This document shows, piece by piece, positions 28,385 through 37,693 of a DNA stretch of 64,000 nucleotides. The position numbers and the translations under genes were made by a program. The stretch spans positions 1,069,001 through 1,133,000 of the forward strand of contig NZ_AP024718.1 of NCBI RefSeq assembly GCF_030294985.1, in the 5' to 3' direction. The DNA is from Methylomarinovum tepidoasis (GTDB taxonomy: Bacteria > Pseudomonadota > Gammaproteobacteria > Methylococcales > Methylothermaceae). Every line of letters starts with the position of its first letter. The stretch's first letter is position 1. The notes below the pieces were generated by a model. That model searched no databases. It was not told the DNA's origin and was given only the letters and a program-made list of their open reading frames with translations.

Positions 28385-29406
28385 CGCTCGTGAGCCAGGG
28401 CCAGATGTGCGAGCAGCGTCAGGCTGGCGGAATAGTAATCGTCATCGGCAGCGAGGGGAGACAACGCCGGCCATCGGTTCCGGCCGGCCGCATACAGGGT
28501 CAGGGACCGAACGTTGCGGATGCCGCGGGGAGCCTGGTAAGCCGCCAGACAGTCAGCTTCCAGATCCACCCAGGGAGGCAGGAACTTGTCGAACTGGTTC
28601 CAGAACCTGATGAAGGGGGTCAGGATTTCTGGATTGTCGTGGTTTCCCCAGATTAGATAGAGCGGAATCCGCACCGCATCGTAGCCGAAACGGGGCGGGT
28701 GATCCGGGTCCGGAGCGAGCGATTCGCCGGCGGCGATCCAGTCGCTGGGAAGCTGCCACGAACCGAAACGAGCGGCCTGCAACAGGTTGAGGCCGGAGTC
28801 GCTCAGGGCCGGCCACAGGGGATCGCCATCCTCCCTGTAGAAATCCCGCAGGGCGGGGAAAACCCAGTAGGAGAGGTTCAAGGTCAAATGATCCGGGTGC
28901 ACGAAGCCTGCAGCGCCGGGAAGCATGACGGGGCGGTTTCGCCACTCGCGGATGCCTGTCTTTTTGAGATCCTGCAGGATGGCGAGGGCGTCGGTCCTCC
29001 AGGTGGGCCGATTCCACCGTTGTGCTGCCCTCAACAGAGCCCAGGCGATAAGCAGGTCGCCATCGGTCGCGTTGTTGTGATCCTCCTTCTCGACCGGCAC
29101 CCCGGGGCGGCGGCGCCAGATGAAGAGATGATCGCCGCGTCGCTGGAGTTGATTCCGGGTCCAGGACCACAATCGTTCGAAGGTGCGGCGATCGTCCGCC
29201 GCCACCGCCAGCAGCATGGCGTAACCCTGGCCTTCCGAGTGGGAGATGCCGCCGTTGCCGGTATCCACTACCCGGCCGTCCTGGATGAAACGCTGCTTAT
29301 AGGTCCGCCACTGACGGTCCAGGGCGGTGGACGGCGTGCAGGCTCCCAACGCAAATCCCAGCATCAGCAGGCAAAGCCAGATCTCAAGGGGCGATTTCTT
29401 CGGCAT
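28381..29406 (-). CDS. bcsZ: Cellulase BcsZ, glycoside hydrolase family 8
   Basis: A 341-residue endo-1,4-glucanase of the bcs operon. Motifs are HSEGQGYAMLLAVAADD, with the catalytic Glu, and NNATDGDLLIAWALL, with the catalytic Asp, both GH8 hallmarks. The N-terminus has a signal and a lipobox-like LGFALGAC, so it may be a lipoprotein rather than soluble periplasmic as in Escherichia coli. It trims or releases glucan chains in the periplasm. The start overlaps bcsB by 23 bases. Confidence 0.93.
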   Translation of the reverse strand: MPKKSPLEIWLCLLMLGFALGACTPSTALDRQWRTYKQRFIQDGRVVDTGNGGISHSEGQGYAMLLAVAADDRRTFERLWSWTRNQLQRRGDHLFIWRRRPGVPVEKEDHNNATDGDLLIAWALLRAAQRWNRPTWRTDALAILQDLKKTGIREWRNRPVMLPGAAGFVHPDHLTLNLSYWVFPALRDFYREDGDPLWPALSDSGLNLLQAARFGSWQLPSDWIAAGESLAPDPDHPPRFGYDAVRIPLYLIWGNHDNPEILTPFIRFWNQFDKFLPPWVDLEADCLAAYQAPRGIRNVRSLTLYAAGRNRWPALSPLAADDDYYSASLTLLAHLALAHER

Positions 29407-31597
29407 CGGGATGGTGCTTTTTCTTGAACCGGCTCAGGCGGCGGTGGGTCAGCCAGGTGAATAGTATCACCAGGGCGGCGATGGCGCCCAGCCAGCGCCA
29501 GGGATGGCGCTCGAAGTGGAAGGTCAGCCAAAGCCGGGGAGAAAATCCCGGGCCGACCTGTGTCTTCTCCCCCAACTGCTGCCAGTGCAGGCGCTTGGCG
29601 CCGGTCTTCCACAGCGCTGTATCCCCTTGCAGCTGGGACCACAGGCCGGGTTCGGTCAGCGAGCGCACGGCAGGGTAGAGACCCTGTTCCGCCGTCAGCA
29701 CGGTCGTGAGGCGGCGGTCGGGGCGCGTGAATGACAGGGCCAGGGCTTCCTCCCCCAGCCCACCGCTTTGACGTACCCGGGCGTAGCGGGTTTGCGCCCT
29801 GGCAGGCGGCGTGTCAAGACCTTCCAGCCAGCGTTCCAAGCGTTTTCTCCAGCCGTTTTCCTGCAGGAAATGCCAGCCGCTTTGATAGGCCCAGTCCTTC
29901 CAGGTGGCCGTAGGATCGACCGGCGCCCCCTGCAGCCAGGCAGGTTTCAAGTGCGACAGCCGGGAGATGATCAGTTGGTGGCGCCGGGGGTCGGGCGTGA
30001 AGCCGATGCTGGCGGCGAAAAGCGGCAACCGATTGATCCGCGCCAGTTTTCCCAGCAGTTGCCAGGCAGCCAGGATTTCGTCCCTGTCGGAAGTGGCGAC
30101 GACCACTTGGGTGTGGGCGCCGTTTTGCATCAGATAGGGATAGCCGGTCCGGGCCAGCAACGCCAGATCGGGCAGCTCGGTTTGGCGCCCGACGGCGGGG
30201 AAATGGATGCGGGAATCGTCATACAGGGTGATTTTCAGCTGATCGTAAGGGAAGAAACCGCACTGACCGGTGATCGCCGGCGCCGGATAGGCATGGAAGC
30301 TGATGCGGTTGTGTCCCGGTTGCAGGCTGCGCAGGGGAAAGCTCAGACGATAGTCGCGGTATTGCGCTCCGCTTTCCTCCGGCAGCTGGATCGCGCGTTC
30401 CAGCACGCCGTTGATCCGCATTTCCAGAAAGGAATCCCGGCGCAGGCCGGCGCTGTAGGCCAGATGGAGCCCCAGGGTGACCTGTGCCGATTCCGGCGCG
30501 AACCAGTCGCCCGGGACGAACAGGTCGACCGCTGCCGGTTCAGGACGTATTCCCTGGAAGGTATGGGTTTCGAAGCCGAAATGGCTGAACCGGAACGTGG
30601 TGTCGGGAAGCGTGGCGGGAATGGCCTGGTAATCCAGAAGCGTATCCAGTTCGACATCCTCGACCAGGGTTTCGGCGCTGTCCGGCAGGGGGAAGTTCAG
30701 CAAGGCGAAGGCGCGGCCGGCGCGTTCGACTTCCTCCGGTGTAGTGCCGGAGACGACCAGGACGAAATGTTCCGGGTGTTGCGGCAGGGGAAACAGGCCC
30801 AGATACGCATTGCGGATGCGGGCGTGAACCGTTTCGCCGAGCAGGGAACGCAGTTGTTCGCGGGTGCCGATGAGAATCGTGTCCTCGTTGCCCCGCAGTC
30901 TGACCGCCGTATCGGCTGGGAGATCCGTGGCGGGGACAGGGGAGGCGAGGGCCAGCCGGAAGGGGGCATAGTCACGCCGCAAAGCGATGCCCTCGGTCAC
31001 CAGGGCGCCCCATGACAACTGCCGTTCCGACAGATCAGTGCCGGGCATGAGGAGGCGGATGGCATAGTCCTCTCCGACCGTGGGTGCGATCAGCGTGGGC
31101 AATTCCGCCAATGAGGGCCGAATGGATGCAGGTTCCTGTTCGAGCGTCAGATGGGATTTGACCGGATTGATCTCCAACCACAATTCGGGGCTGCTCGGAT
31201 CTTCGCAATGGACGTCGGTGTAATGCAGCGCGGCCGCGAGGCGGATTTCGTTGTAGCCGGGAACCAGCAGTGTCGTCGGCAGGGAAAGCTCCACGATTCT
31301 GTGTGTCTCCTGAGGCTGAAGACGCCACTGTCCGACGGTCACGCCATTGATCTGGACCCGCAGCTGGGAACGCGAACCAACCAGAACGTTGGAGTGGGTG
31401 AAATCCAGGTGAAGGCGGGCCGCAAGCAGATGTCGTCTCGATGAAACTGGAAAATGCAACACGTAGTCGTCCGTCACCTGGCGCAGAACGATCGCCTCGG
31501 AACGGGTCATCATCGAAGCCAGCGGCAGTACGAGTGGCTTTGCGGTGGCAGTTTGGAGGAGGCAAAGAAGAAACATCAGCCGGATGAACGCTTTCAT
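29384..31597 (-). CDS. bcsB: Cellulose synthase periplasmic subunit BcsB
   Basis: The 737-residue protein has a signal peptide (MKAFIRLMFLLCLLQTATA), carbohydrate-binding and flavodoxin-like domain segments typical of BcsB (QLRVQINGVTVGQWRLQPQE, LFVPGDWFAPESAQV), and a C-terminal membrane anchor (WLGAIAALVILFTWLTH) with a basic tail. It binds the BcsA channel at the periplasmic side and guides the glucan. The start overlaps the bcsA stop by four bases, supporting tight coupling. Confidence 0.94.
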   Translation of the reverse strand: MKAFIRLMFLLCLLQTATAKPLVLPLASMMTRSEAIVLRQVTDDYVLHFPVSSRRHLLAARLHLDFTHSNVLVGSRSQLRVQINGVTVGQWRLQPQETHRIVELSLPTTLLVPGYNEIRLAAALHYTDVHCEDPSSPELWLEINPVKSHLTLEQEPASIRPSLAELPTLIAPTVGEDYAIRLLMPGTDLSERQLSWGALVTEGIALRRDYAPFRLALASPVPATDLPADTAVRLRGNEDTILIGTREQLRSLLGETVHARIRNAYLGLFPLPQHPEHFVLVVSGTTPEEVERAGRAFALLNFPLPDSAETLVEDVELDTLLDYQAIPATLPDTTFRFSHFGFETHTFQGIRPEPAAVDLFVPGDWFAPESAQVTLGLHLAYSAGLRRDSFLEMRINGVLERAIQLPEESGAQYRDYRLSFPLRSLQPGHNRISFHAYPAPAITGQCGFFPYDQLKITLYDDSRIHFPAVGRQTELPDLALLARTGYPYLMQNGAHTQVVVATSDRDEILAAWQLLGKLARINRLPLFAASIGFTPDPRRHQLIISRLSHLKPAWLQGAPVDPTATWKDWAYQSGWHFLQENGWRKRLERWLEGLDTPPARAQTRYARVRQSGGLGEEALALSFTRPDRRLTTVLTAEQGLYPAVRSLTEPGLWSQLQGDTALWKTGAKRLHWQQLGEKTQVGPGFSPRLWLTFHFERHPWRWLGAIAALVILFTWLTHRRLSRFKKKHHPDAEEIAP

Positions 31598-33789
31598 GCA
31601 ACTTTCCTGATGTGGGGGGACGTTTCCTTGCGAGGCGTTGTCAAGGATGGGAAATGTTTGGATGGCGGGTGTGTTTCGAAGCGGCGCCGCAATGCGGCGG
31701 CGAAATGCTCACGTGCCTGCCTGAAACCGTTGCCGCTAAGGATGTAAACCGCTTTCAGAATGCCGATGTCCCGGTCCCGGCGGCGCAGAATTCTTTCCCA
31801 GCGCTCGCTGTCTCCATGTACCAGCAATACGATATCGCGGTATTCCGCCAATGACTGGATGGAGAATCGGATCCCCATGACGAATTGGGAGCTGCTTGAA
31901 TGGCGGTTGACGATCTGCACCGGGATGGCGAGGCGTTTGTCGAGAACGGGGTGGCGCAGCGTCAGCACGGCGGAATCGCCGTCGGGAAAGGAGCTTGCTG
32001 CCTTGAGCGCCGCTCCGCCGACGGAAAAATCATGAATGCGGACCGGGATGTCCATGCCGCCCATGTGCAGGGTCGCGGGCAGGTCGTCGGCGGGCAGGCG
32101 GGGGTTGTGGCGTCGCTGGCGTCGTTCGTAGAGAGCGCCAAGAGCGGCGATCAGGATGACCAGGTTGAAGGCTACCCAGAACAGCGTGACCAGGGTCAGA
32201 TCCCGCTTGTCGGGAAACATCTGCCAGCGCACGGCGCCGGCGACCGCGCCCAGCAGCATCAGGCCGAGCAATACGTAAAAGGGACGGGCCAGGGGGGAGA
32301 TGAAATCCTGTTCCAGCCGCTCTCCCTTGGGGGTGACGTCGAATTTGGGGGCCCGTGGGTTGCGCAGGACCGCCAGTATGGCCTGAAGCGTGAACAGGGA
32401 CTGCATGCTTTCGTAAATTTCGGAAATCATGAACCAGCGTACCCGCCCGAAAAGGTAGTTGGCCGTCAGGGTCAGGGCGATCAGGTAAGGGAGTGTGTAA
32501 CTGGCGATTTCCCTGAGATTGGCATCGTAGATGCGCAGGCCGAAGAGCAGGTAGGCCAGGGGAGCCGTCAGAAAGACGACCCGGGCGAAAGGGAAAAACC
32601 AGAACAGCATGCAGTTGAGGTATCCCAGCCGCTGCCAGGGCTGCAGTCGTTTCCAGGGACGTTTCAGTAGCAGGATCTGCACCATTCCCTGGGCCCAGCG
32701 CATCCGCTGGCGGACGAAGCTGGTGAAGGTTTCCGGTTGCAGGCCGGAGATCATGGGTCTGAGCAGATACCGGGATCGCCACCGCCGGGCGTGGAGAGAG
32801 ATGGCGGTTTCCGCATCCTCGGTGATGGTCATGCCGGAAAAACCGCCGACTTCCTCCAATGCCCTGCGCCGCAGTACCGCCGCCGAACCGCAGAAGAAGG
32901 AAGACTCCCAGAAGTCCAGGCCGGGTTGAATAGCCTCGTAGAACATGTCGTTCTCCGACGGCATGCGGTTGAAGAGATCCAGGTTCTTCTCGATGGGATC
33001 GGGAGAGACGAAGAAATGCGGGGTCTGTACCAGAAACAACCGGGGCTCGACGACGAAATGTCCGACGGTGGACCGAAGAAAATCCCGGGTGGGAATGTGG
33101 TCGCAATCGAGCACGGCGATCAGTTCTCCATCGCTACGTTTCAAGGCGGCGTTCAGGTTGCCGGCCTTGGCGTGGGCGTTGTTGCGCCGGGTCAGATACC
33201 GGGCGCCGGTTTGCCGGCAAAGGTGTTGCAGTGCCTGCCGGCGCCGTCGGGCACACCTGGCTTTGGCTAGGTCCGCCGCATGGCACTTTTCCCAGGTGCC
33301 GCCATCGTCGAGCAGATAGACCTGGAACCTTCCCTCATACGCCATGGCCGTGGCGGCCACCAGTGTGGCCTTCACCACCTCCACCGGTTCGTCGTAGGTG
33401 GGAATGAAAACATCTACGCTTGGCCAGATTCCATCCTTTGGCACCGGAACGTGGCGCCGGATCGGCCGGCTGTTGACGAACAGGCTGAATCCGAACATGA
33501 CGATGCCGTAAACTTCCGCGCCGTACAGCAGCAGCGAAGCCGCGAAGCTGGCGGGATCGTCGTATCCCAGCGTGTTGAAAGTCCGCCAGAACAGATAGCG
33601 GGCCACCAGGAAAGCCGACGTGGCGAGAAAGAGAAGCCGCGCCAGCCCCAGACGGGGAAACCGGCGCAATCCCAGCAGCGTCGCCAGGGCGATCCCGGCG
33701 GCGGCGATCTGCAATTCCCCGGAAACGGGCAGGGCCGCCAACCCTAGGATGCCGGCGCCACCGAGCCACCAAAGTACAGTATTTGTCAT
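31594..33789 (-). CDS. bcsA: Cellulose synthase catalytic subunit BcsA (UDP-forming)
   Basis: A 731-residue GT2 synthase. The catalytic motifs are in order: DVFIPTYDEPVEVVKATL, VLDCDHIPTRDF (DxD), GMTITEDAETAISL (TED) and FVRQRMRWAQG (QxxRW). The C-terminal PilZ-type domain has RRQRRHNPR and HDFSVGGAAL, the c-di-GMP signature, so synthesis is probably c-di-GMP activated. Multiple membrane segments flank the catalytic domain. I chose the ATG at 33789; the open frame upstream to 34230 is antisense to the next gene. First gene of bcsA-B-Z-C. Confidence 0.95.
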   Translation of the reverse strand: MTNTVLWWLGGAGILGLAALPVSGELQIAAAGIALATLLGLRRFPRLGLARLLFLATSAFLVARYLFWRTFNTLGYDDPASFAASLLLYGAEVYGIVMFGFSLFVNSRPIRRHVPVPKDGIWPSVDVFIPTYDEPVEVVKATLVAATAMAYEGRFQVYLLDDGGTWEKCHAADLAKARCARRRRQALQHLCRQTGARYLTRRNNAHAKAGNLNAALKRSDGELIAVLDCDHIPTRDFLRSTVGHFVVEPRLFLVQTPHFFVSPDPIEKNLDLFNRMPSENDMFYEAIQPGLDFWESSFFCGSAAVLRRRALEEVGGFSGMTITEDAETAISLHARRWRSRYLLRPMISGLQPETFTSFVRQRMRWAQGMVQILLLKRPWKRLQPWQRLGYLNCMLFWFFPFARVVFLTAPLAYLLFGLRIYDANLREIASYTLPYLIALTLTANYLFGRVRWFMISEIYESMQSLFTLQAILAVLRNPRAPKFDVTPKGERLEQDFISPLARPFYVLLGLMLLGAVAGAVRWQMFPDKRDLTLVTLFWVAFNLVILIAALGALYERRQRRHNPRLPADDLPATLHMGGMDIPVRIHDFSVGGAALKAASSFPDGDSAVLTLRHPVLDKRLAIPVQIVNRHSSSSQFVMGIRFSIQSLAEYRDIVLLVHGDSERWERILRRRDRDIGILKAVYILSGNGFRQAREHFAAALRRRFETHPPSKHFPSLTTPRKETSPHIRKVA

Positions 33790-33918
33790 CGATATCGTGT
33801 TTTTCCGTTTCCGGAACCGGCCCGATATGAATTCTGGGATGTGGAACCCCAGGTCCCAATCCGTGACCAAGTTTGCTACAGTTGAATCAATCTTCGCTGA
33901 ACTTAAAGCATAGTCGAT

Positions 33919-34356
33919 ATGGCCCTGGCCCACGAAGACATCGAGGAAATCCGCCGCCTGATCCGCGAGGAGCTGGCGCAGCGCCAGCCGGAGGCGCTGG
34001 TGCGCTACGATCTGGAACTGCGTGAACGCCTGGTGCGGGTCGAGGAGGAGCTCAAGCATCAGCGGGAGCTGATGGAGCAGGGCTTCCAGCTCATGGAGAA
34101 GCGCTTTGAGCAGGTCGACAAGCGCCTGGAGTTGATGGAGAAGCGCTTCGAGCAGGTCGACAGGCATTTCGAAGCCATGCGCGAGGATATGAACCAGCGC
34201 TTCGAACAGGTCGACAAGCGCTTCGGGCATCTCGAAGCCGCCATGGACGCCCGCTTCTATGAACTCACCCGCCGTATCGACCGTTTCATGGTCTGGTCCT
34301 TCGCCACCACGCTCACGGTCGGCGGGCTGGTGGTGGCGGCGATCAAGTTGTTGTGA
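33919..34356 (+). CDS. Coiled-coil protein with C-terminal membrane anchor
   Basis: A 145-residue protein of no named family I can fix. Residues about 20-120 are a long coiled coil with repeats of FEQVDKRLELMEKR type, and a single hydrophobic segment (WSFATTLTVGGLVVAAIKLL) ends the protein, so it is likely tail-anchored in the inner membrane. Two similar proteins lie at 43604 and 48107. It overlaps the following MMPL gene by four bases (GTGA) and is probably co-transcribed with it. Confidence 0.75.
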   Translation: MALAHEDIEEIRRLIREELAQRQPEALVRYDLELRERLVRVEEELKHQRELMEQGFQLMEKRFEQVDKRLELMEKRFEQVDRHFEAMREDMNQRFEQVDKRFGHLEAAMDARFYELTRRIDRFMVWSFATTLTVGGLVVAAIKLL

Positions 34357-36686
34357 GCCGGGTGTTGCCGCGTTATTTCGAGTTTCTGTTCCGCTGGCGC
34401 TGGTGGATCGTCGCCCTTACGGTGATTCTGGTGACGGCGCTGGGCAGCGGGATGGTGCGTCTGCAGTTCACCACCGACTACCGGGTATTTTTCGCTGCCG
34501 GCGATCCCTTCCTCGAGCGCCTCAACCGCCTCCACAACACCTACACCAAGGACGACAACGTGCTGTTCGTCCTCACGCCCAGGGACGGCAAGGTCTTCAC
34601 CCCCGCCACCCTGGCCAGCGTCGCCTGGCTGACGCGGCAGGCCTGGCGGATTCCCTACGCACAGCGGGTCGATTCGCTGCAGAACTTCCAGTACACCTAC
34701 GCCCGCGGCGACGAGCTGGTGGTCCGCGACCTTTACGATCCGGAGAAACTGGACGGGACGGATCTGGAGCGGCTGCGGGAGATCGCCCTCGCCGAGCCGC
34801 TGTTGCGCAATCGGCTGATTTCCCCGGCGGCCGACGTCACCGGCGTCAACGTCAACGTGACCCTGCCGGGGGTGGACCAGGGGCGCGAGATTCCCGAGGT
34901 GGTGGCCCACGTGCGCCGGCTGGCCCGGGAGCTGGCGCGGCGCGATCCCAATCTGGAAGTGCGCCTTACCGGCGGGGTGATGATGAGCAACGCCTTCCCG
35001 GAGGCCTCCAACCATGACCTCGTCACCCTGATTCCGCTCATGTTCGCGCTGGTGTTCGCGGTGCTCTACCTGCTGCTGCGCTCCCTGGCCGCCACCTTCT
35101 GGGCGTTCCTGACCATCCTGTTCTCCATCGTCTCCGCCATGGGGCTGGCCGGCTGGCTGGGATTCACCCTGTCCCCGCCGTCGGCGGCCGCCCCCAACAT
35201 CATCCTCACCGTGGCGGTGGCCGACTGCGTCCACGTGCTCACCGCCTTTCTCCTGGCGCTCCAGGCCGGCTGGCTCAGCCCCGCCGGGTGGGGGCACAAC
35301 CGCCGTCAGGCGATGGGCCATGCCCTGACCCTCAACTGGGTGCCGGTGTTCCTCACCAGCCTCACCACCGCCCTGGGGTTCCTGACCCTCAATTTCAGCG
35401 AATCGCCGCCGTTCCGGGATCTGGGCAACCTCACGGCGATGGGCGTCGGTTTCGCCTTTCTCTACACCCTGACCTTCCTGCCGGCGCTGATGCTGACCCT
35501 GCCCCTGTCCGTCTCGCCCGTCGGCAGCCGGGGGCAGCGGGGCATGCGCGCTTTTGCCCGTTTTGTCATCGCCGGGAAGCGTCCCCTGCTGGCGGGCGGC
35601 GCTGTGGTGGTCGCGGGGCTGGCGGCCATGGCGCCGCAAAACGAACTCAACGACGATCTGATCAAATACTTTTCTGCCGACACCCCGTTCCGCCAGGACA
35701 CCGAATACGCCACCCGCCGCCTGACCGGCATCTACGTGCTGGAATATTCCCTCCGCGCCGGGGCGGCGGGTGGGATCGCGGATCCGGCCTATCTGCGGCT
35801 GCTGGACGACTTTGCCGCCTGGTACCGCCGCCAGCCGGAGGTGATCCACGTCTACAGCGTCGCCGACATCTTCAAACGCCTCAACCGCAATCTCCACGGC
35901 GACGATCCGGCCTGGTACCGGATTCCGGAAAGCCGTGAGCTGGCGGCCCAGTATCTGCTGCTCTACGAGATGTCCCTGCCGGAGGGCCTGGAGCTCAACG
36001 ACCGGATCAACGTGGACAAGTCCGCCTCGCGCTTCACCGTCACCCTGAAGAATCTGTCGAGCAACGAGACCCTGGCCCTGGAGGCCCGGGCCCACCGCTG
36101 GCTGCGGCAGCATGCCCCGCCGGCGATACGCGCCGAGGCCACCGGCCCCAGCCTCATCTTCGCCCACATCGGCCGCAGCAACATCCACGGCATGCTGCTG
36201 GGTACCGCGGTGGCCTTCGCGGTGATCGCCCTGGTGCTGGTGGCGGCGCTGCGTTCTCCAGGGCTGGGGCTGCTGAGCCTGATCCCCAATCTGATTCCCG
36301 CCCTCATGGCCTTCGGGATCTGGGCTTTGCTCAACGGCCAGGTGAACATGGGGCTGTCGGTGGTGGCGGCCATGACGATGGGCATCGTGGTGGACGACAC
36401 CGTCCACTTCCTCAGCAAGTGGCTCCACGCCCGCCGCCGGCTGCGCCTGGATGCGGAAGCGGGCGTCGAGTACGCCTTCGCCGGAGTGGGGGTGGCGATG
36501 TGGATCACCTCCCTGGTGCTGGCGGCCGGTTTCGCCGTCCTGATCTTGTCGGACTTCGAGGTCAACGCCCAGATGGGCCTGATGACGGCGATCACCATCC
36601 TGTTCGCGCTGGCCGCCGACTTCCTGCTGCTGCCGCCGCTGCTGCTGGGTTGGCGGGAAAAGTGTCAGAAAATTTTACAAACCTGA
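34353..36686 (+). CDS. MMPL family RND transporter
   Basis: The 777-residue inner-membrane protein has the two-fold RND layout. Each half has one membrane segment, a large periplasmic domain and five or more further segments, including GLAGWLGFTLSPPSAAAPNI and NMGLSVVAAMTMGIVVDDTV. The GTG at 34353 overlaps the upstream coiled-coil gene. MMPL proteins export lipids or hopanoids in other bacteria. The next gene encodes a LolA-like protein, a recurrent partnership, so lipid or lipoprotein transfer to the outer membrane is a reasonable inference. No outer-membrane channel gene is adjacent. Confidence 0.9.
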   Translation: MSRVLPRYFEFLFRWRWWIVALTVILVTALGSGMVRLQFTTDYRVFFAAGDPFLERLNRLHNTYTKDDNVLFVLTPRDGKVFTPATLASVAWLTRQAWRIPYAQRVDSLQNFQYTYARGDELVVRDLYDPEKLDGTDLERLREIALAEPLLRNRLISPAADVTGVNVNVTLPGVDQGREIPEVVAHVRRLARELARRDPNLEVRLTGGVMMSNAFPEASNHDLVTLIPLMFALVFAVLYLLLRSLAATFWAFLTILFSIVSAMGLAGWLGFTLSPPSAAAPNIILTVAVADCVHVLTAFLLALQAGWLSPAGWGHNRRQAMGHALTLNWVPVFLTSLTTALGFLTLNFSESPPFRDLGNLTAMGVGFAFLYTLTFLPALMLTLPLSVSPVGSRGQRGMRAFARFVIAGKRPLLAGGAVVVAGLAAMAPQNELNDDLIKYFSADTPFRQDTEYATRRLTGIYVLEYSLRAGAAGGIADPAYLRLLDDFAAWYRRQPEVIHVYSVADIFKRLNRNLHGDDPAWYRIPESRELAAQYLLLYEMSLPEGLELNDRINVDKSASRFTVTLKNLSSNETLALEARAHRWLRQHAPPAIRAEATGPSLIFAHIGRSNIHGMLLGTAVAFAVIALVLVAALRSPGLGLLSLIPNLIPALMAFGIWALLNGQVNMGLSVVAAMTMGIVVDDTVHFLSKWLHARRRLRLDAEAGVEYAFAGVGVAMWITSLVLAAGFAVLILSDFEVNAQMGLMTAITILFALAADFLLLPPLLLGWREKCQKILQT

Positions 36687-36702
36687 GAGGTGGGTTTTGG
36701 AA

Positions 36703-37497
36703 ATGAGGATGCCGATCGCAACCGTCTGTCTGCTCTGCTTGCTCCTCCTGGTCTGGTCCGCCCCGGCGCCGGCGCAGACCCCCGAGGAACGGGGCCTGGA
36801 GATCGCCCGCGAGGCCGACCGCCGCGACCAGGGGTGGCAGACCTTCAGTGCCGATCTGACCATGGTGCTCAGGAACCGGGAGGGGGAAACCAGCCAGCGC
36901 CGCATCAAGGCTTACAACCTGGAGGTGCCGGGGGACGGCGACCGGAGCCTTTTGGTCTTCCGCAGCCCCGCCGACGTGTCCGGCACCCGCTTCCTGACCT
37001 TCTCCCACAAGCGCGGCGACGACGACCAGTGGCTGTATCTGCCCGCCCTCAAGCGGGTCAAGCGCATCTCGGCGGCCAACAAGGGCGGTTCCTTCATGGG
37101 CAGCGAGTTCTCCTACGAGGACATGAGCGCCCCGGAGCTGGAAAAATTCAGCTACAGATACCTGCGCGACGACGACTACAAGGGGCGCAAGGTGTTCGTC
37201 ATCGAGCGGGTGCCGGTGGACGCCCACTCCCTCTACAGCCGCCAGGTGGTGTGGATCGACAAGGAATTCTACATCCCCTGGAAGATCGCCTACTACAACC
37301 GCCGCGGCGACCACCTCAAGACCCTCACCTACCACAAGTACAAGCGCTATCTGGGGAAATACTGGCGCCCCGGCCGGATGGTGATGGTCAACCACAGAAA
37401 CGGCAAGGCCACTGCGCTGGTGCGGAAGAATTACCGCTTCCGCGATCCGCAGGTACAGCCGGGGCTGTTCAGCCCGCAGGGGTTGGGTGGTGGCTGA
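36703..37497 (+). CDS. Outer membrane lipoprotein-sorting protein (LolA-like)
   Basis: The 264-residue product has a signal peptide ending APAQT and the fold elements of the LolA/LppX-like carrier family (FSADLTMVLRNREGETSQRR, FLTFSHKRGDDDQWLYLP, SFMGSEFSYEDMSAPELEKF). It would carry a lipid-like ligand in the periplasm, with the upstream MMPL transporter as donor. The start is unclear among TTG 36697, ATG 36703 and ATG 36709; GAGAGG precedes. It ends the coiled-coil/MMPL/LolA-like run. Confidence 0.88.
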   Translation: MRMPIATVCLLCLLLLVWSAPAPAQTPEERGLEIAREADRRDQGWQTFSADLTMVLRNREGETSQRRIKAYNLEVPGDGDRSLLVFRSPADVSGTRFLTFSHKRGDDDQWLYLPALKRVKRISAANKGGSFMGSEFSYEDMSAPELEKFSYRYLRDDDYKGRKVFVIERVPVDAHSLYSRQVVWIDKEFYIPWKIAYYNRRGDHLKTLTYHKYKRYLGKYWRPGRMVMVNHRNGKATALVRKNYRFRDPQVQPGLFSPQGLGGG

Positions 37498-37506
37498 GAG
37501 GATATG

Positions 37507-37538
37507 ACCTGTACCGGCCAGGAGTGTCAGGTTTTTTT
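37507..37538 (+). terminator. Weak terminator candidate after the LolA-like gene
   Basis: ACCTG (37507-37511) can pair with CAGGT (37528-37532), followed by seven T. The stem is short, so the call is tentative. Confidence 0.35.
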
Positions 37539-37556
37539 ACAGTTGGGGGTTGGAGT

Positions 37557-37578
37557 TGAGAGTATCATGATACTCTCA
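37557..37578. promoter_or_regulatory. 22-bp perfect palindrome upstream of a PEP-CTERM gene
   Basis: The two halves TGAGAGTATCA and its complement meet exactly at the centre. It lies 59 bases upstream of the sigma-54-type promoter and 116 bases from the start codon. It is flanked by two TGTCA boxes, at 37525-37529 and 37585-37589. An activator site is the simplest reading. Confidence 0.6.
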
Positions 37579-37636
37579 CTTTTCTGTCACAAAAAATGCC
37601 ATTTAAATCAAGCGCAAACCCTATGTTTATGAAATT

Positions 37637-37652
37637 TGGCTCAGAAGATGCA
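37637..37652 (+). promoter_or_regulatory. Sigma-54-type promoter of the PEP-CTERM gene at 37694
   Basis: TGGCTCAGAAGATGCA has GG and GC spaced by 10 bases. Four of four TGGC bases and the TGCA core match the consensus TGGCACG-N4-TTGCA. The start codon is 42 bases on. PEP-CTERM systems commonly use the PrsK/PrsR pair with sigma-54. Confidence 0.6.
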
Positions 37653-37693
37653 TAATTCAAGGCGCATGATTACTTTAGCTAAGGAGCCAAAAA

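Noticed and set aside
34257-36428. 723-codon minus-strand frame over the MMPL gene
   Set aside because: Antisense shadow with repetitive Gln/Gly/His/Arg composition and no family signature; the plus-strand transporter is complete.
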